A stretch of DNA of 49,384 nt from Rosenbergiella metrosideri (GTDB lineage: Bacteria; Pseudomonadota; Gammaproteobacteria; Enterobacterales; Enterobacteriaceae), in NCBI RefSeq assembly GCF_022602565.1, contig NZ_JALBCV010000002.1:392147-441530 (forward strand), in the 5' to 3' direction. The notes beneath the pieces are model-generated. The model saw nothing but the letters and a program-made list of their open reading frames with translations, was not told where the DNA came from and made no database searches. The translations under genes and the position numbers were made by a program. The stretch's first letter is position 1; each line of letters opens with the position of its first letter. Positions 1 to 10,200 of this stretch are shown piece after piece.

Positions 1-56
1 CCCTGGGCACCACCGATTCTAATGTATAAAAATGAGCACTCTGTGCAAATTTGCTT

Positions 57-80
57 AACCGCCGAAAGGCGGTTTTTCTT
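57..80 (+). terminator. Rho-independent terminator of an upstream unit
   Basis: A perfect 7-bp stem AACCGCC/GGCGGTT closed by a GAAA tetraloop is followed by TTTCTTTT. It points along the plus strand and must end a transcript that starts left of the window. No complete gene lies upstream of it inside the window. Confidence 0.9.
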
Positions 81-208
81 TTGTTGCCGAAAAACGTCCC
101 CTCCAGTCTCCTTCTGTTCCTACCTAATTGCGTTGAGAGAGTTGATGAATCAGACCTTTTAATAGAATGAGATAAGAGACACTCCTTCCTATTGTTCGAG
201 ATACTGAA

Positions 209-514
209 TCAATGACTACTCATTCCCACCATAAACTGTGAGCAATTTGAGTTATTCGATGCCGCTTGAATTTGTTTTTCATCCAATTGGAACGCATCGC
301 CCGCAGCGGTATTTAATAAAAGTTTCTGTGAAGCTTGTCCAAGAGACCGCACCTGGTCTTGTGCCAACAACTGATTATCAACGGCTGTATTGATCACACT
401 ACAGGTCGCGTTAATCACGTTATATTTTCCCACTGTCGCAGTGTTAACTAACCAGCCGACAATCCCTCCTACAACCATCCACACGCATGCCGAGATAAAT
501 TTTTTTGAAGACAT
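209..514 (-). CDS. Small single-pass membrane protein, function unknown
   Basis: This 101-residue protein has a short basic N-terminus (MSSKK) and one hydrophobic segment at about residues 6-26, rich in Gly, Val and Trp. A polar domain of about 70 residues with two cysteines (in NATC and NSNCS) follows. An uncleaved N-terminal anchor with a periplasmic domain is the simplest topology, and the cysteines could form a disulfide there. A purine-rich AAGGG lies about nine bases before the ATG, which supports this start. It follows the MscS-type channel gene in the same direction, with about 230 bases between them. I do not recognise the family and assign no function. Confidence 0.7.
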   Translation of the reverse strand: MSSKKFISACVWMVVGGIVGWLVNTATVGKYNVINATCSVINTAVDNQLLAQDQVRSLGQASQKLLLNTAAGDAFQLDEKQIQAASNNSNCSQFMVGMSSH

Positions 515-538
515 GGATAATCCCTTACTGAATAATAA

Positions 539-742
539 TTAACCGAACATAGAGTAAATGAAACCGAGAATAAGTATAAGACTTAGCAAGGTGATTAGTA
601 TTGAAATTTTCAATCTATATTTACTGATGGCAAGAGGATACTGAAGACAAGGTAAAATTATCGCGTAAAAGCTTAGCGGGCCGTTGCTGGCGATCGTAAT
701 TGGAAAGACTAAGGGAGCTACCCTCAGCCTTTGAAGAAAACT
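539..742 (-). other. Open hydrophobic reading frame directly behind the channel gene stop
   Basis: On the minus strand the frame of the MscS-type gene stays open for 67 codons after its TAA and ends at the TAA at 539-541. The potential peptide has two hydrophobic stretches (around LSFYAIILPCLQYPLA and ISILITLLSLILILGF), which looks more like membrane protein than random sequence. There is no ATG except three codons before the end. The best alternative start, a TTG at 611-613, would give only 24 residues and has no clear ribosome binding site. It could be a decayed small membrane protein, a readthrough tail or chance. Expression is not supported. Confidence 0.3.
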
Positions 743-1972
743 TTATTCGTCACTCACCCGCTTAGGAATCTCCATGGGTAAATGCCCCGTTATATCTCTA
801 CCAGAAGGGCGCTGGAAAATACCGAGTTGAAAAAATCCCGCAGTTGCGTACATAAATTCAAATATTTGGGATTGCGTCTCTTCATATTCATTCCAAAACA
901 CATTGGAGGTAAAACAGTAGATCTCAATCGGTAGCCCCTCAGCGGTAGGACTGAGTTGGCGAACCACCACATACATATCGTTACAGATATCTTCTCGCTG
1001 CCGCAAATAACTCAATATATAGCCACGATAAAGCCCTAAATTGGTTATACCTTGATTAGAGGAAAGGGCAAGATTTTGCCGAATATAGTCGGCGATTTTA
1101 TCGCTGATCATTGAACCCTGTTCGTCAAGACGCTCGGCTAAGGCAAGGGTTGCAAACGCTATACTCGATTGATCAATGAAGAAGCTGCGCTTAATGCGTC
1201 GACCACCGGAAGTGAACATCGGTTGCCAGTTAGTGTAAGTCTCAGTAATAAAGTTTTTAGTAGGGACTTGTGATAGCGTGTTATCCCAATTACGAATGGT
1301 GATGGTGTGCAAGGCGATATCGGTCACCTCACCACTAATATTGGCGACGGGCATCTCTATCCAATCACCCAGTTGGATGACATGAGAAGAGGAGACCTGG
1401 ATGTTCGCAACAAGCGAAATAAGTGTATGTTGAAACACCAGCATCAGTACCGCAGCAATAGCACCTAAACTCGAAATAATGATGCCCGGAGATTTATTCG
1501 ATAAGGTTGCAATCACCAGAATGGTAGCAATCGACGACACGACTATTTTACCGATCTGTACATACCCTTTAATCGATCCAGCCTTAGAACCATGCTTGCG
1601 GGCATAAACATCTTTAGTGGTATCCAACAATTCATTGATCAGCATCGTGATATTGACGATAAAGAGCACCCCACAAATGGTCCTTATCGCTTCGACCAAG
1701 CCTTCTGACAACCCAGGAATGAGTTGAGAAAGGAAATAGACGGTAACCACCGGAATAATATTCGCCAGCCTACGGGTGATGCGTAAGTCTTTTTTCTGAG
1801 TATCGCGCTGACTGTTGGTATGCAAAATAAATTTTCGCACAATGCTAAGTAAGAAGAATTTACAGATCACAGAGGAGACAAACCCTGCGAGTAGCATCAA
1901 TGTTACGGCGAGTAGAGAGTAGGTCACTGGGGTGTTAAGTACCCAGTGCCACAGAGTCAAAAGATCTTGCAT
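743..1972 (-). CDS. ybdG: MscS-family mechanosensitive channel, YbdG type
   Basis: This 409-residue protein closely resembles E. coli YbdG (415 residues), a miniconductance mechanosensitive channel of the inner membrane that opens on osmotic downshock. The N-terminal half has several hydrophobic segments. The pore-lining region (about residues 155-190) is rich in small residues and contains SSLGAIAAVLMLVFQ. The MscS beta domain follows, with GDWIEMP and then RNWDNTLSQVPT. The family-specific stretch FTSGGRRIKRS and the C-terminal LYRGYILSYLR, VRQLSPTAEGLPIEIYCFT and PSGRDI also match YbdG. It is transcribed away from the type I secretion operon, so the AT-rich region to its right holds its promoter. 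The symbol rests on recalled family similarity; it may be a paralogue rather than the orthologue. Confidence 0.85.
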   Translation of the reverse strand: MQDLLTLWHWVLNTPVTYSLLAVTLMLLAGFVSSVICKFFLLSIVRKFILHTNSQRDTQKKDLRITRRLANIIPVVTVYFLSQLIPGLSEGLVEAIRTICGVLFIVNITMLINELLDTTKDVYARKHGSKAGSIKGYVQIGKIVVSSIATILVIATLSNKSPGIIISSLGAIAAVLMLVFQHTLISLVANIQVSSSHVIQLGDWIEMPVANISGEVTDIALHTITIRNWDNTLSQVPTKNFITETYTNWQPMFTSGGRRIKRSFFIDQSSIAFATLALAERLDEQGSMISDKIADYIRQNLALSSNQGITNLGLYRGYILSYLRQREDICNDMYVVVRQLSPTAEGLPIEIYCFTSNVFWNEYEETQSQIFEFMYATAGFFQLGIFQRPSGRDITGHLPMEIPKRVSDE

Positions 1973-2844
1973 GAAAACACTCAGTAGTTGTCGACGTTAA
2001 GGAGGGCGATCATCAAATTTTTTTTAGTTTTTTTCTAGCCTAAAAATGGGTTTGACCACTATTAAAGTGAAAAAACCCAGGTTTACCAAAAATATTACTC
2101 AATGAAGCTTTCGTTAAGGTATTCCTATGCATGACTATTAAGGTTAAAACGCTTACTATGCAAAGAATTCGCTAACTTTTCGTCGCAGAAAGGGTAAACA
2201 CTTACTAAACGGGCTCTAGTTTTCGGAGTAGTGAGGTGGGAGAAAATATTTTTATGAAACTACGTTGATATTTATAATATTAATTATCGAAAATCTGTTT
2301 TCTTGATTTTTACTTTGATTATTCGTGCGTATGGACTTATTTGCAATACTTTTCTTTTGTAAAAAAAACAATTTTTTACCCTCAATATTGCTGTCCTAAC
2401 CCTCTTATTTGTTAATAATTAGTTTTTTTGTTATTAGAAAAACCCTTACTAAACAGTCATTAATATAATTGATTTTGATGTAGATCAAATAAACATATTA
2501 ATTTTTTTTATCTTTACAAAGCAATCGATAAAAAGTATTGGCTATAGCTGAATAATTTTTCTTCTGATAAGATTATTACTATATACGCAGCCTCATTATG
2601 AGGTTGGCGAGCAACATTTTTCTAGATCAGTGAATAAATAAAATGTGAATTCTTTCCAATAAAGAAAATATGCAGTTTTATTTTTTATTTTATTGAAATA
2701 ATAAACGTTAAATAAGCGGTATCTATTTTCGTTCAGGCAATAAACAGTTCATCTGTATACCCGTGTTGATAGCGGGTAAACAATTCTTATGTCAGTCATT
2801 CGCCTATTGAGATTAACCAGACCGCATTACTTTGAGAGTAAATA
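1973..2844. other. Long AT-rich divergent leader without a gene
   Basis: I see no credible coding sequence in these 872 bases. The region is very AT-rich with many A and T runs, as expected for H-NS-bound horizontally acquired regulatory DNA. It separates the minus-strand channel gene from the plus-strand secretion operon and must hold both promoters. Visible elements are a perfect FNR-type palindrome (2475-2488), a 13-base inverted repeat CCTCATTATGAGG (2591-2603) and a 10-base direct repeat CTTACTAAAC (2201-2210 and 2445-2454). I could not assign -35/-10 boxes with confidence. Confidence 0.7.
2475..2488. promoter_or_regulatory. Perfect FNR-type operator
   Basis: TTGATGTAGATCAA matches the FNR consensus TTGAT-N4-ATCAA at all ten fixed positions. 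It lies 356 bases before the TolC-like start and about 500 bases from the channel gene start. CRP prefers TGTGA-N6-TCACA, so FNR is the better reading. Regulation of the adhesin operon by oxygen is an inference. Confidence 0.55.
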
Positions 2845-4170
2845 ATGAAGAAAGTAAAAATAGGCTTGATGGCGATGATGATGTTGTCTGTTGGCCAAAC
2901 ATTCAGTTGCGCAGCCCAAACCCCACTTGGTTGGGCGGCCCCCATGACGACGACCACCTTAAAGGATGCCATTATGTTCGCTTTTCAGCGGGATCCTTCG
3001 GTGGGGCAACAAGCTGCTCAGGTGGGGATTGGCCAAGCGCAAATTGATCAGGCTCGCAGTGCATGGATGCCGCAGCTCTCATTAAGTGGCAGTGCAGGCC
3101 ATAGTCAGACGACAGATTCCAGTGGTTCCTTAAGCAACTCTACGACATGGGGAATGAGTTTGACTCAACTTGTCTATGATTTTGGCAAAACCAATAATGC
3201 GATTAACCAAAGTGAGGCTCAGCGTAACAGCTATCGTTATCAACTGATGGCGACGCTCTCTTCCGTTGCAGAAAAAACGGCGCTAGATTACGTCGAAGTG
3301 CAGCGCTATAGCGCTCTAGTACAGGCAGCTCAGCAAAATATCGTGGCGCTACAAAGTGTTTCGCGTATGGCCCAGTTGCGTGCGCAGGCGGGGTTAAGTT
3401 CGACATCGGACGAGCTGCAAACGCGGACGCGGGTAGCCGGTATGCAAGCGACTCTGCAACAGTATCAAGCCACCTTAATGAGTGCGCGGGCAAAGCTTGC
3501 GGTATTAACGGGGATGAACGCCTCAGACTACGCACCTATACCTACGACGCTTGCGATTAAAGATACGTCACTTAACGATATCGATTATTCGTTAATCCCC
3601 TCTGTACTGGCTGCGAAAGAGATGGAGTCGTCTGCGCAATACGGTATTCAAAAAGTTCGGGCGCAATATTGGCCTACGATTAGCGTGCGCGGGGGACGCA
3701 CCCGATATCAATCCAGTAATCGATCTTACTGGGATAATCAAATTCAGCTCAACGTTGATGCGCCAATTTATCAAGGCGGTGCCGTGTCAGCTCAAGTTAA
3801 GCAGGCCCAAGGCGCGAAAGAAGTGGCGGCAACGCAAGTGGACCAAGCACGCTTTGACGTATTACAAAAAGCCTCCGTTGCCTTAGCTGATTGGTTAGGC
3901 GCACAGGCCCGAATCGATGTGAATAAACAACAAGTCCTTAATGCCGATCAAACCCGTGAAGTTTATAAAAATGAATATACCTTAAATAAAAGAAGTATTA
4001 ATGATCTGCTGAGTGTTGAGCAAGATGTCTGGCAAGCTACCTCTTCGCAGATTAATTCTCAATATGATGCATGGACCGCAGCGATTAATTATGCAACTTC
4101 ACTTGATAACTTATTACCGTTATTAGGGATCGAAAAAAATACACGAGCGACACTGCCCGACCTTAATTAA
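2845..4170 (+). CDS. TolC-family outer-membrane channel of the type I secretion system
   Basis: This 441-residue protein begins with a Sec signal peptide (MKKVKIGLMAMMMLSVGQTFSCAAQ). The mature part has the two-fold alpha-helical repeat of the outer membrane efflux family: TLKDAIMFAFQRDPSVGQQAAQVGIGQAQIDQARS-type helices, the strand pattern SLTQLVYDFGKTNNAINQ, and in the second half LNVDAPIYQGGAVSAQVKQAQ. Together with the ABC and HlyD-like proteins encoded behind the adhesin it should form the outer-membrane duct for adhesin export. Its place before the adhesin differs from bapABCD, where the outer-membrane gene follows bapA. An overlapping upstream start in another frame is only a shadow. 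The ATG at 2845 has a modest GAGAG ribosome site. Confidence 0.92.
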   Translation: MKKVKIGLMAMMMLSVGQTFSCAAQTPLGWAAPMTTTTLKDAIMFAFQRDPSVGQQAAQVGIGQAQIDQARSAWMPQLSLSGSAGHSQTTDSSGSLSNSTTWGMSLTQLVYDFGKTNNAINQSEAQRNSYRYQLMATLSSVAEKTALDYVEVQRYSALVQAAQQNIVALQSVSRMAQLRAQAGLSSTSDELQTRTRVAGMQATLQQYQATLMSARAKLAVLTGMNASDYAPIPTTLAIKDTSLNDIDYSLIPSVLAAKEMESSAQYGIQKVRAQYWPTISVRGGRTRYQSSNRSYWDNQIQLNVDAPIYQGGAVSAQVKQAQGAKEVAATQVDQARFDVLQKASVALADWLGAQARIDVNKQQVLNADQTREVYKNEYTLNKRSINDLLSVEQDVWQATSSQINSQYDAWTAAINYATSLDNLLPLLGIEKNTRATLPDLN

Positions 4171-4191
4171 ATTAAACACAACAGCAATTTA

Positions 4192-4212
4192 CCCATCGCT
4201 ATGGGCTTTTAG
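4192..4212 (+). terminator. Weak hairpin between TolC-like and adhesin genes
   Basis: A five-base stem CCCAT/ATGGG with loop CGCT is followed by CTTTTAGG. It is too short to be a strong terminator and could act as a leaky attenuator before the adhesin gene. The 100-base gap otherwise shows no clear promoter. Confidence 0.25.
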
Positions 4213-4260
4213 GGCAATAGAAATGACTTGCTCAGGGTTGCTACATAGTTTTTTTATACC

Positions 4261-4274
4261 AGGAGAATAATGTG
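4261..4274 (+). promoter_or_regulatory. Ribosome binding site and overlapping ATG-TGA / GTG start
   Basis: AGGAG at 4261-4265 is six bases from the GTG at 4272, which opens the 4500-codon adhesin frame. An ATG overlaps it at 4270-4272 but is followed at once by TGA in its own frame. The GTG must therefore be the productive start, and the ATG-TGA pair forms a minimal start-stop overlapping it. Confidence 0.7.
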
Positions 4275-7200
4275 AAAACATTTGATATCGATGTTATCGC
4301 GCGGAAAACGGCAGAAAAATCCGTTTTACACGCACAAGGTAATATGGCTTTACCCCTGAAGGCACCAAGCGTTGTAGAGATTCACGGGCAAGCACAGGAT
4401 GTAGTGAAATATATTCGTCAGGGTAAAGATCTCCTGATTTATATGAAAGATGGCAGCGTCATTCGCTGTAATGGTTATTTTGTTGAAGATGCGCAATCTC
4501 ATGCCCATTCGGAATTAGTCTTCAACGATAATAATCAACTCACGCATATTAGTTTTGAAGATGTGGCAGAAGGTGCGGATTTGAGTGCGACGCCATTAGT
4601 GGCACACAGCACGCCGATTGACACTATTGAGCCATTTATGGCCCAGGAAGGGGTATTAAGCGATCTTCCTTGGGGATGGATTGCCGGTGCAGCGGTTGGG
4701 GGCGGCGCACTCGGTGCGTTACTGTCTAGCGGCGGCGGGCACTCTAAAACTAAAGTTATTGATAATACGCAACCCGTTGAAAAGGCCACACCGACATTTA
4801 CGGTCACAGATAATCAAGGCGATAAACAAGGCTTAGTGACGGCGCAAAGCACCATCGATGACAATACCCCTACCTTTAGCGGCACGGGAGAGCCGGGTGC
4901 CACCATCCAAATTAAAGATGGAGAAGGTAACACCATTGCCAGCACGATGGTTGACAGCAAAGGGACTTGGACCGTCAACCTTCCGACGCAGACAGATGGC
5001 GCACACAGCTGGTCGGTGACACAAATTGACGGTTCAGCCTCGACCTCTGCTGGATCGATCGACGTCACCATCGTGACCGCTAAAGCTCAGCTAGTGGTTA
5101 ATACCATAGCGGGTGATAACCAACTCAATGCCGATGAGCATCAAGCCGATGTCACGATCTCTGGATTAAGCCAACAGCTGGCCGAAGGGACACCCGTAAC
5201 GGTTTCGATTAACGGTAAAAATTACACGGCAAGCGTTGACTCATCAGGCCAGTGGAGTGTCGTCATGCCAGCTGATGATGCGAAAGCTCTTACCGAAGGG
5301 AATTGGACTGTAACGGTCACCGCAACGGATAGCACGGGTAATCAGATCACCCAAACGCAAAATATCACGGTAGATACGCAAGCACCGACCCTAACACTGG
5401 ATACCGTTGCTGGCGATCAAGTCGTTAACGCTGCGGAGCACCAAGCGGCATTGACGCTAGCGGGGACATCGAATGCTGCCAGCGGGTCAAGCGTAACCCT
5501 AACCTTTGGCGCCCAAACCTACCAAGCGACCGTTGACGATCAAGGTAAATGGCAGGTCTCTGTGCCAGCCGAAACGGTCAAAAGCCTAAAGGATGGCGAT
5601 TACAGCTATACCGCCTCCATCACTGACTTAGCGGGCAATACCGCGACAGCGAGCAGCCATTTTATCGTTGATACGGCTTCGCCAGTGATCACAATTGATA
5701 CCTTTGCCGGGGATGATGTCGTCAATAGCGACGAACAACAGACCGCACAACTGCTTACCGGTAAAGCGACGGGCGTGGCGGCGGGAGATCTCGTCAAGGT
5801 GACTATTGGTGATACCGTCCTGAATGGCGTGGTCGCCGCCGACGGGACTTGGAGTGTCGGCGTCCCTGCAGCAATTTTTGCCTCCCTCGCACAGGGACAA
5901 CACTCTGCCACCGTATCGATCACAGATGCCGCAGGAAATACCGGGACGGCCACGCATGATTTCACGCTAAGTGGTGCGGCACCCACCTTATCGATTGAGG
6001 CAATCAGCCAAGATAATGTCATCAATGCCAATGAAGCCCTTCAGCCCTTAGCCTTGAGTGGTAAGAGTAATTTAGCGGATGGCACAGTCGTTACCGTTAC
6101 CCTCAACCATATCGACTATCAGGCTACCGTGGCGCAGGGGGGATGGAAAATTACCGTGCCTGCGACAGATGTGATGCATCTCGATAATACTCTGTATACC
6201 GTCACCGTGACAGGTACAGACAGCGCGGGTAATCCAGGAAGCGCGCAAACCACGGTATTGGTTGATACCCATCTGCCGCAAGTTACCATTGATGCCTTTG
6301 CGACCGATAACCTTGTCAATCATGAGGAAATTGCTGTCGATCAGACACTCAGCGGTCGGGTTGTCGGCGCTGCGGCAGGGGATAGCATTACGGTCACTCT
6401 TGGCGGCAACACCTACACCACCACAGTTGAAAAAGACTTAACGTGGCATACCGCTATTCCTGCAGCCGATATGGCAGCATTGGGTGACGGAAAAATTGCT
6501 ATCGATGTATCGGTAACAAATGCCCACGGAAACACCGGCGAAAACTCACTAGGTATTGATATCAATGCTCAACGTCCAGGGCTGCGTATCGATACAGTCT
6601 CTGGTGATGACGTGATCAATGCACTTGAACAGCAGCAAGATCTTACTGTCACCGGCAACAGTGAACATTTGGATGCTGGCACGATTATTAGCGTGACGGT
6701 TAATCAAATCGTTTACCGTGCAGTGGTGGAGAATCAAGGGCACTGGCAAATTGGTATTCCGGCGGCGGATATGGCTAATTGGCCTGCTGGCGCGTTAACG
6801 ATTACCGCAACGGCAAGCGACGCCTACGGTAACAATGCGGCAATCACCCATCCTATCACGGTTAATAATGATCAGGTTGCGCTCACCATTGATACGGTAT
6901 CGAGCGACGACATGATCAACGCGGCTGAGCAACAGCAAGCGTTAGTCCTTTCGGGTAAAACACAACACGTTGAAGCCGGACAGAGTGTCATCATTAAGTT
7001 TGCTGGGCAGTTATTTACTGCAAATGTTGAAAAAGAGGGTTCTTGGCATGTCACGGTGCCAGCGTCAGCAATGAGTGGGTTAACCGAGGGGCACACCGAT
7101 ATTTCGGCGACTGTCACCAATCAGAGTGGCAATAGTTCAGAAAGTTCTCGCACTATCACAGTGGATACCCAGCCTCCGTCCATCACTATTGATATGGTCA

Positions 7201-10200
7201 CAGCAGATAACCTGCTTAACGCAAGCGAAGCGAAACAGCCGTTACTGCTTACCGGAGCATCGACTGCTGAAGCGGGTCAGACCGTCACCGTCTCGCTGGG
7301 TGGTAAAGAGTATACGACAACAGTTGATAAACAAGGGCATTGGCAGGTTAGCGTCCCGGCTGACGATCTTGCTGCGCTTCCCCAAGGCCAGAATGCCGTT
7401 ACGGCCACCGTCGCAGATATCTCTGGCAACCCTTCTAGTGCTTCCCATGATTTTGCTGTGGATACGGTTGTGCCAGTGGTCACTATCAATACTTTGGCAG
7501 GCGATGATGTCATCAATGCGGCTGAACACCACCAAGCACAAATTCTTAGCGGGTCGGCGACCGGCGCGGCAGCCGGCGATACGGTTACAATCACCTTAAA
7601 TGGCCAAACCTACACCGCAATCCTTGATGCGCAAGGACAATGGAGTACGGGTATTCCAAGTTCAGCGATCGCAGCGCTACAAGAAGGCAAAACCGAAATC
7701 AGTGTGACCGTCACCGATAAGGCGGGTAACACTGGTACCGCGACCCACGATGTCACAGTTGATACCCAAGACCCTGTACTGGTCTTTGCGACAATTGCCA
7801 CTGACGCTGTAGTGAATGCCGATGAGCACCAATCGCCGTTAACACTTTCTGGTCAGAGCAGTGATCTGGCAGAAGGGACAACGGTGACGGTCACCTTGGC
7901 AGGGAAGTCCTATACAACAACCACTGACAATCAGGGTAAGTGGTCAGTGACCTTGACCGCCCAAGAGACCAACGCCTTACCCGAAGGGCAACTTTCAGTC
8001 TCTGCGAGCGCAACCAATGGTGTCGGCAACACTGTCACAACCTCGACCACCCTGACTGTCGATACACACTTACCGACAGTCAGCATTAATACCACTGCGG
8101 GCGATGATGTTATCAACGCCAGTGAGCTCGCCGCCGGACAAACACTTAGTGGCCAAGTAAGCGGTGCAGTCGCGGGCGACACCGTTACCGTACTGCTCGG
8201 AGGAAATCGTTACACCGCAACCGTGGCAAAAGATCTTACCTGGAGCATCAAGGTGTCCAGTGACGATCTCACGGCAATGGGTAACGGTCCATTGACGGTC
8301 GACGCTTCAGTCACCAATCAACATGGCAATACCGGTCATGCGCAACACGCAATAAGTATTGATGCCAATCTACCGGGGCTGCGTGTCAACACTGTCGCCG
8401 GTGACGATATTATTAACACGATTGAGCACGGCCAAAATCTTCTGGTCACGGGGTCAAGCCAAGGCCTTACCGAGAACAGTACGTTAACCGTAACCATTAA
8501 TGGTAAGACCTATAGCGCTAACGTGATGGCGGATGGCAGTTGGAGTGCAGCGGTCCCAAGCAGCGATGTCAGCACCTGGCCGGCCGGCAGTCTACAAATT
8601 GCAGTTAGCGGTGAAAGCAGCGCGGGTAACCCGGTTAATATCCTACATCCTGTCACCGTTGATCTTGCCGACGTTGCAATCAGTATCAACACCGTCAGTC
8701 GTGACGATATGCTGAATGCCGCGGAGAAAGGTAAAGACTTGGCCCTGAGTGGAAGTACGCATGATGCTGCCGTAGGCAGTGACGTAACGATTACCTTTGC
8801 TGGGCATCAGTACAGCACAACCGTGGACAGTGAGGGTAAATGGGCGATAACCGTTCCTGCGGCGAATATGGTCGACCTGGCTGACGGGACTCAGTATGTG
8901 GATGTCAGTATCACAACCCCAGCGGGGAATAGCGCGCAGGCTGGCCGTGAAATTCAAGTGGATACCGTACCACCTAGCTTAACGATTGATAATCTGACGC
9001 AAGATAACGTCCTTAACGCACAAGAGTCGGCTAACGACCAGCTGATTAGCGGCAGCAGTACGGCGCAGGCTGGCCAAGAAGTCACGGTGAGTCTACAGGG
9101 TAAAGAGTATAAGGCGACCGTTGACGCGCAGGGCCATTGGCAGGTCAAAGTGCCTGCTACCGATCTGCAAGCATTAAGTGAAGGCGACACCACCCTTAGC
9201 GTGACCGTTGCCGATAAAGCAGGCAATACCACGCAAGCTGAACATAGCTTTACCGTCGACGCTCAAGCACCGGTGGTGACCATTGATAAAGTGGCTGGCG
9301 ACGATATCATTAATATTGATGAACATAGCCAGGCACAAATCATTAGTGGTAGTGCCACAGGCGGCGCGGCAGGCAATACTGTTACCGTGACAATTGGCGG
9401 AAAAACCTACACCACGGTTTTAGATGAGGCTGGAAAGTGGAGTATTGGTGTTCCTGCCGCCGTCGTGTCGGGTCTTCAAGACGGTGATGTGACTATCGCC
9501 GTCACAGTCACCGATAGCGTGGGGAATGTGGGCAAAGCGAGCCACGATATTACGGTCGACACAGGATTACCATCCATTACCATTAATTCTGTGACCAGTG
9601 ATAACGTCATTAATGCTGCAGAAAAAGGGCAAGACCTCACGCTCTCGGGCAGTACCCGCCATATTGAACCGGGGAATACTGTAGTCATCGCCTTTGCAGG
9701 TAAAAGCTATTCGGTGGTGGTGGATGCCAAAGGCAACTGGACCCTACACGTCCCTTCTTCAGCGCTGGCTGATCTTAAAGAAGGCAGTGCGCAAGTTCAG
9801 GTTTCCGTCCATAACGACAGTGGTAACAGTGTGCAGGCAAGCCATGACTATATCGTCGATAGTGCAACGCCAATGTTACAGCTTGATCCGATTAGCACCA
9901 ATAACCTCCTAAACGCTCAAGAGGCACAACAGCCGCTGACGTTAACGGGAACGACTTCGGCGCAAACGGGGCAGACGGTCAATATCACGTTCAACAGTAA
10001 ACAGTACAGTGCAACCGTTGAGGCTGACGGGTCTTGGTCGGTATCCGTACCACAAGAAGATGTTGCGGCCCTACAAGACGGGCAATACAAGGTTTCAGCT
10101 AGCGTCGTCGATATCGCTGGAAACAGCTCAACCTCGGCGATCGACCTGCTTATCGACGTGACTGCGCCAGTAACCACTATTGCCACCGTTGCTGGCGACG

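Noticed and set aside
1..12. Possible 3' end of a tRNA (acceptor-like CCTGGGC, then A and CCA) just before a tetraloop terminator
   Set aside because: Only about 12 bases are in the window and no T arm can be checked, so it is not listed as a tRNA.
2581..2620. RfaH ops-like element near GGCGAGCAACA
   Set aside because: It does not match the GGCGGTAG core, so antitermination control is not supported.
4272..4760. LapG-type retention and cleavage site in the adhesin N-terminus
   Set aside because: No TAAG or PAAG motif was seen near the hydrophobic stretch, and no LapD/LapG genes lie in the window.
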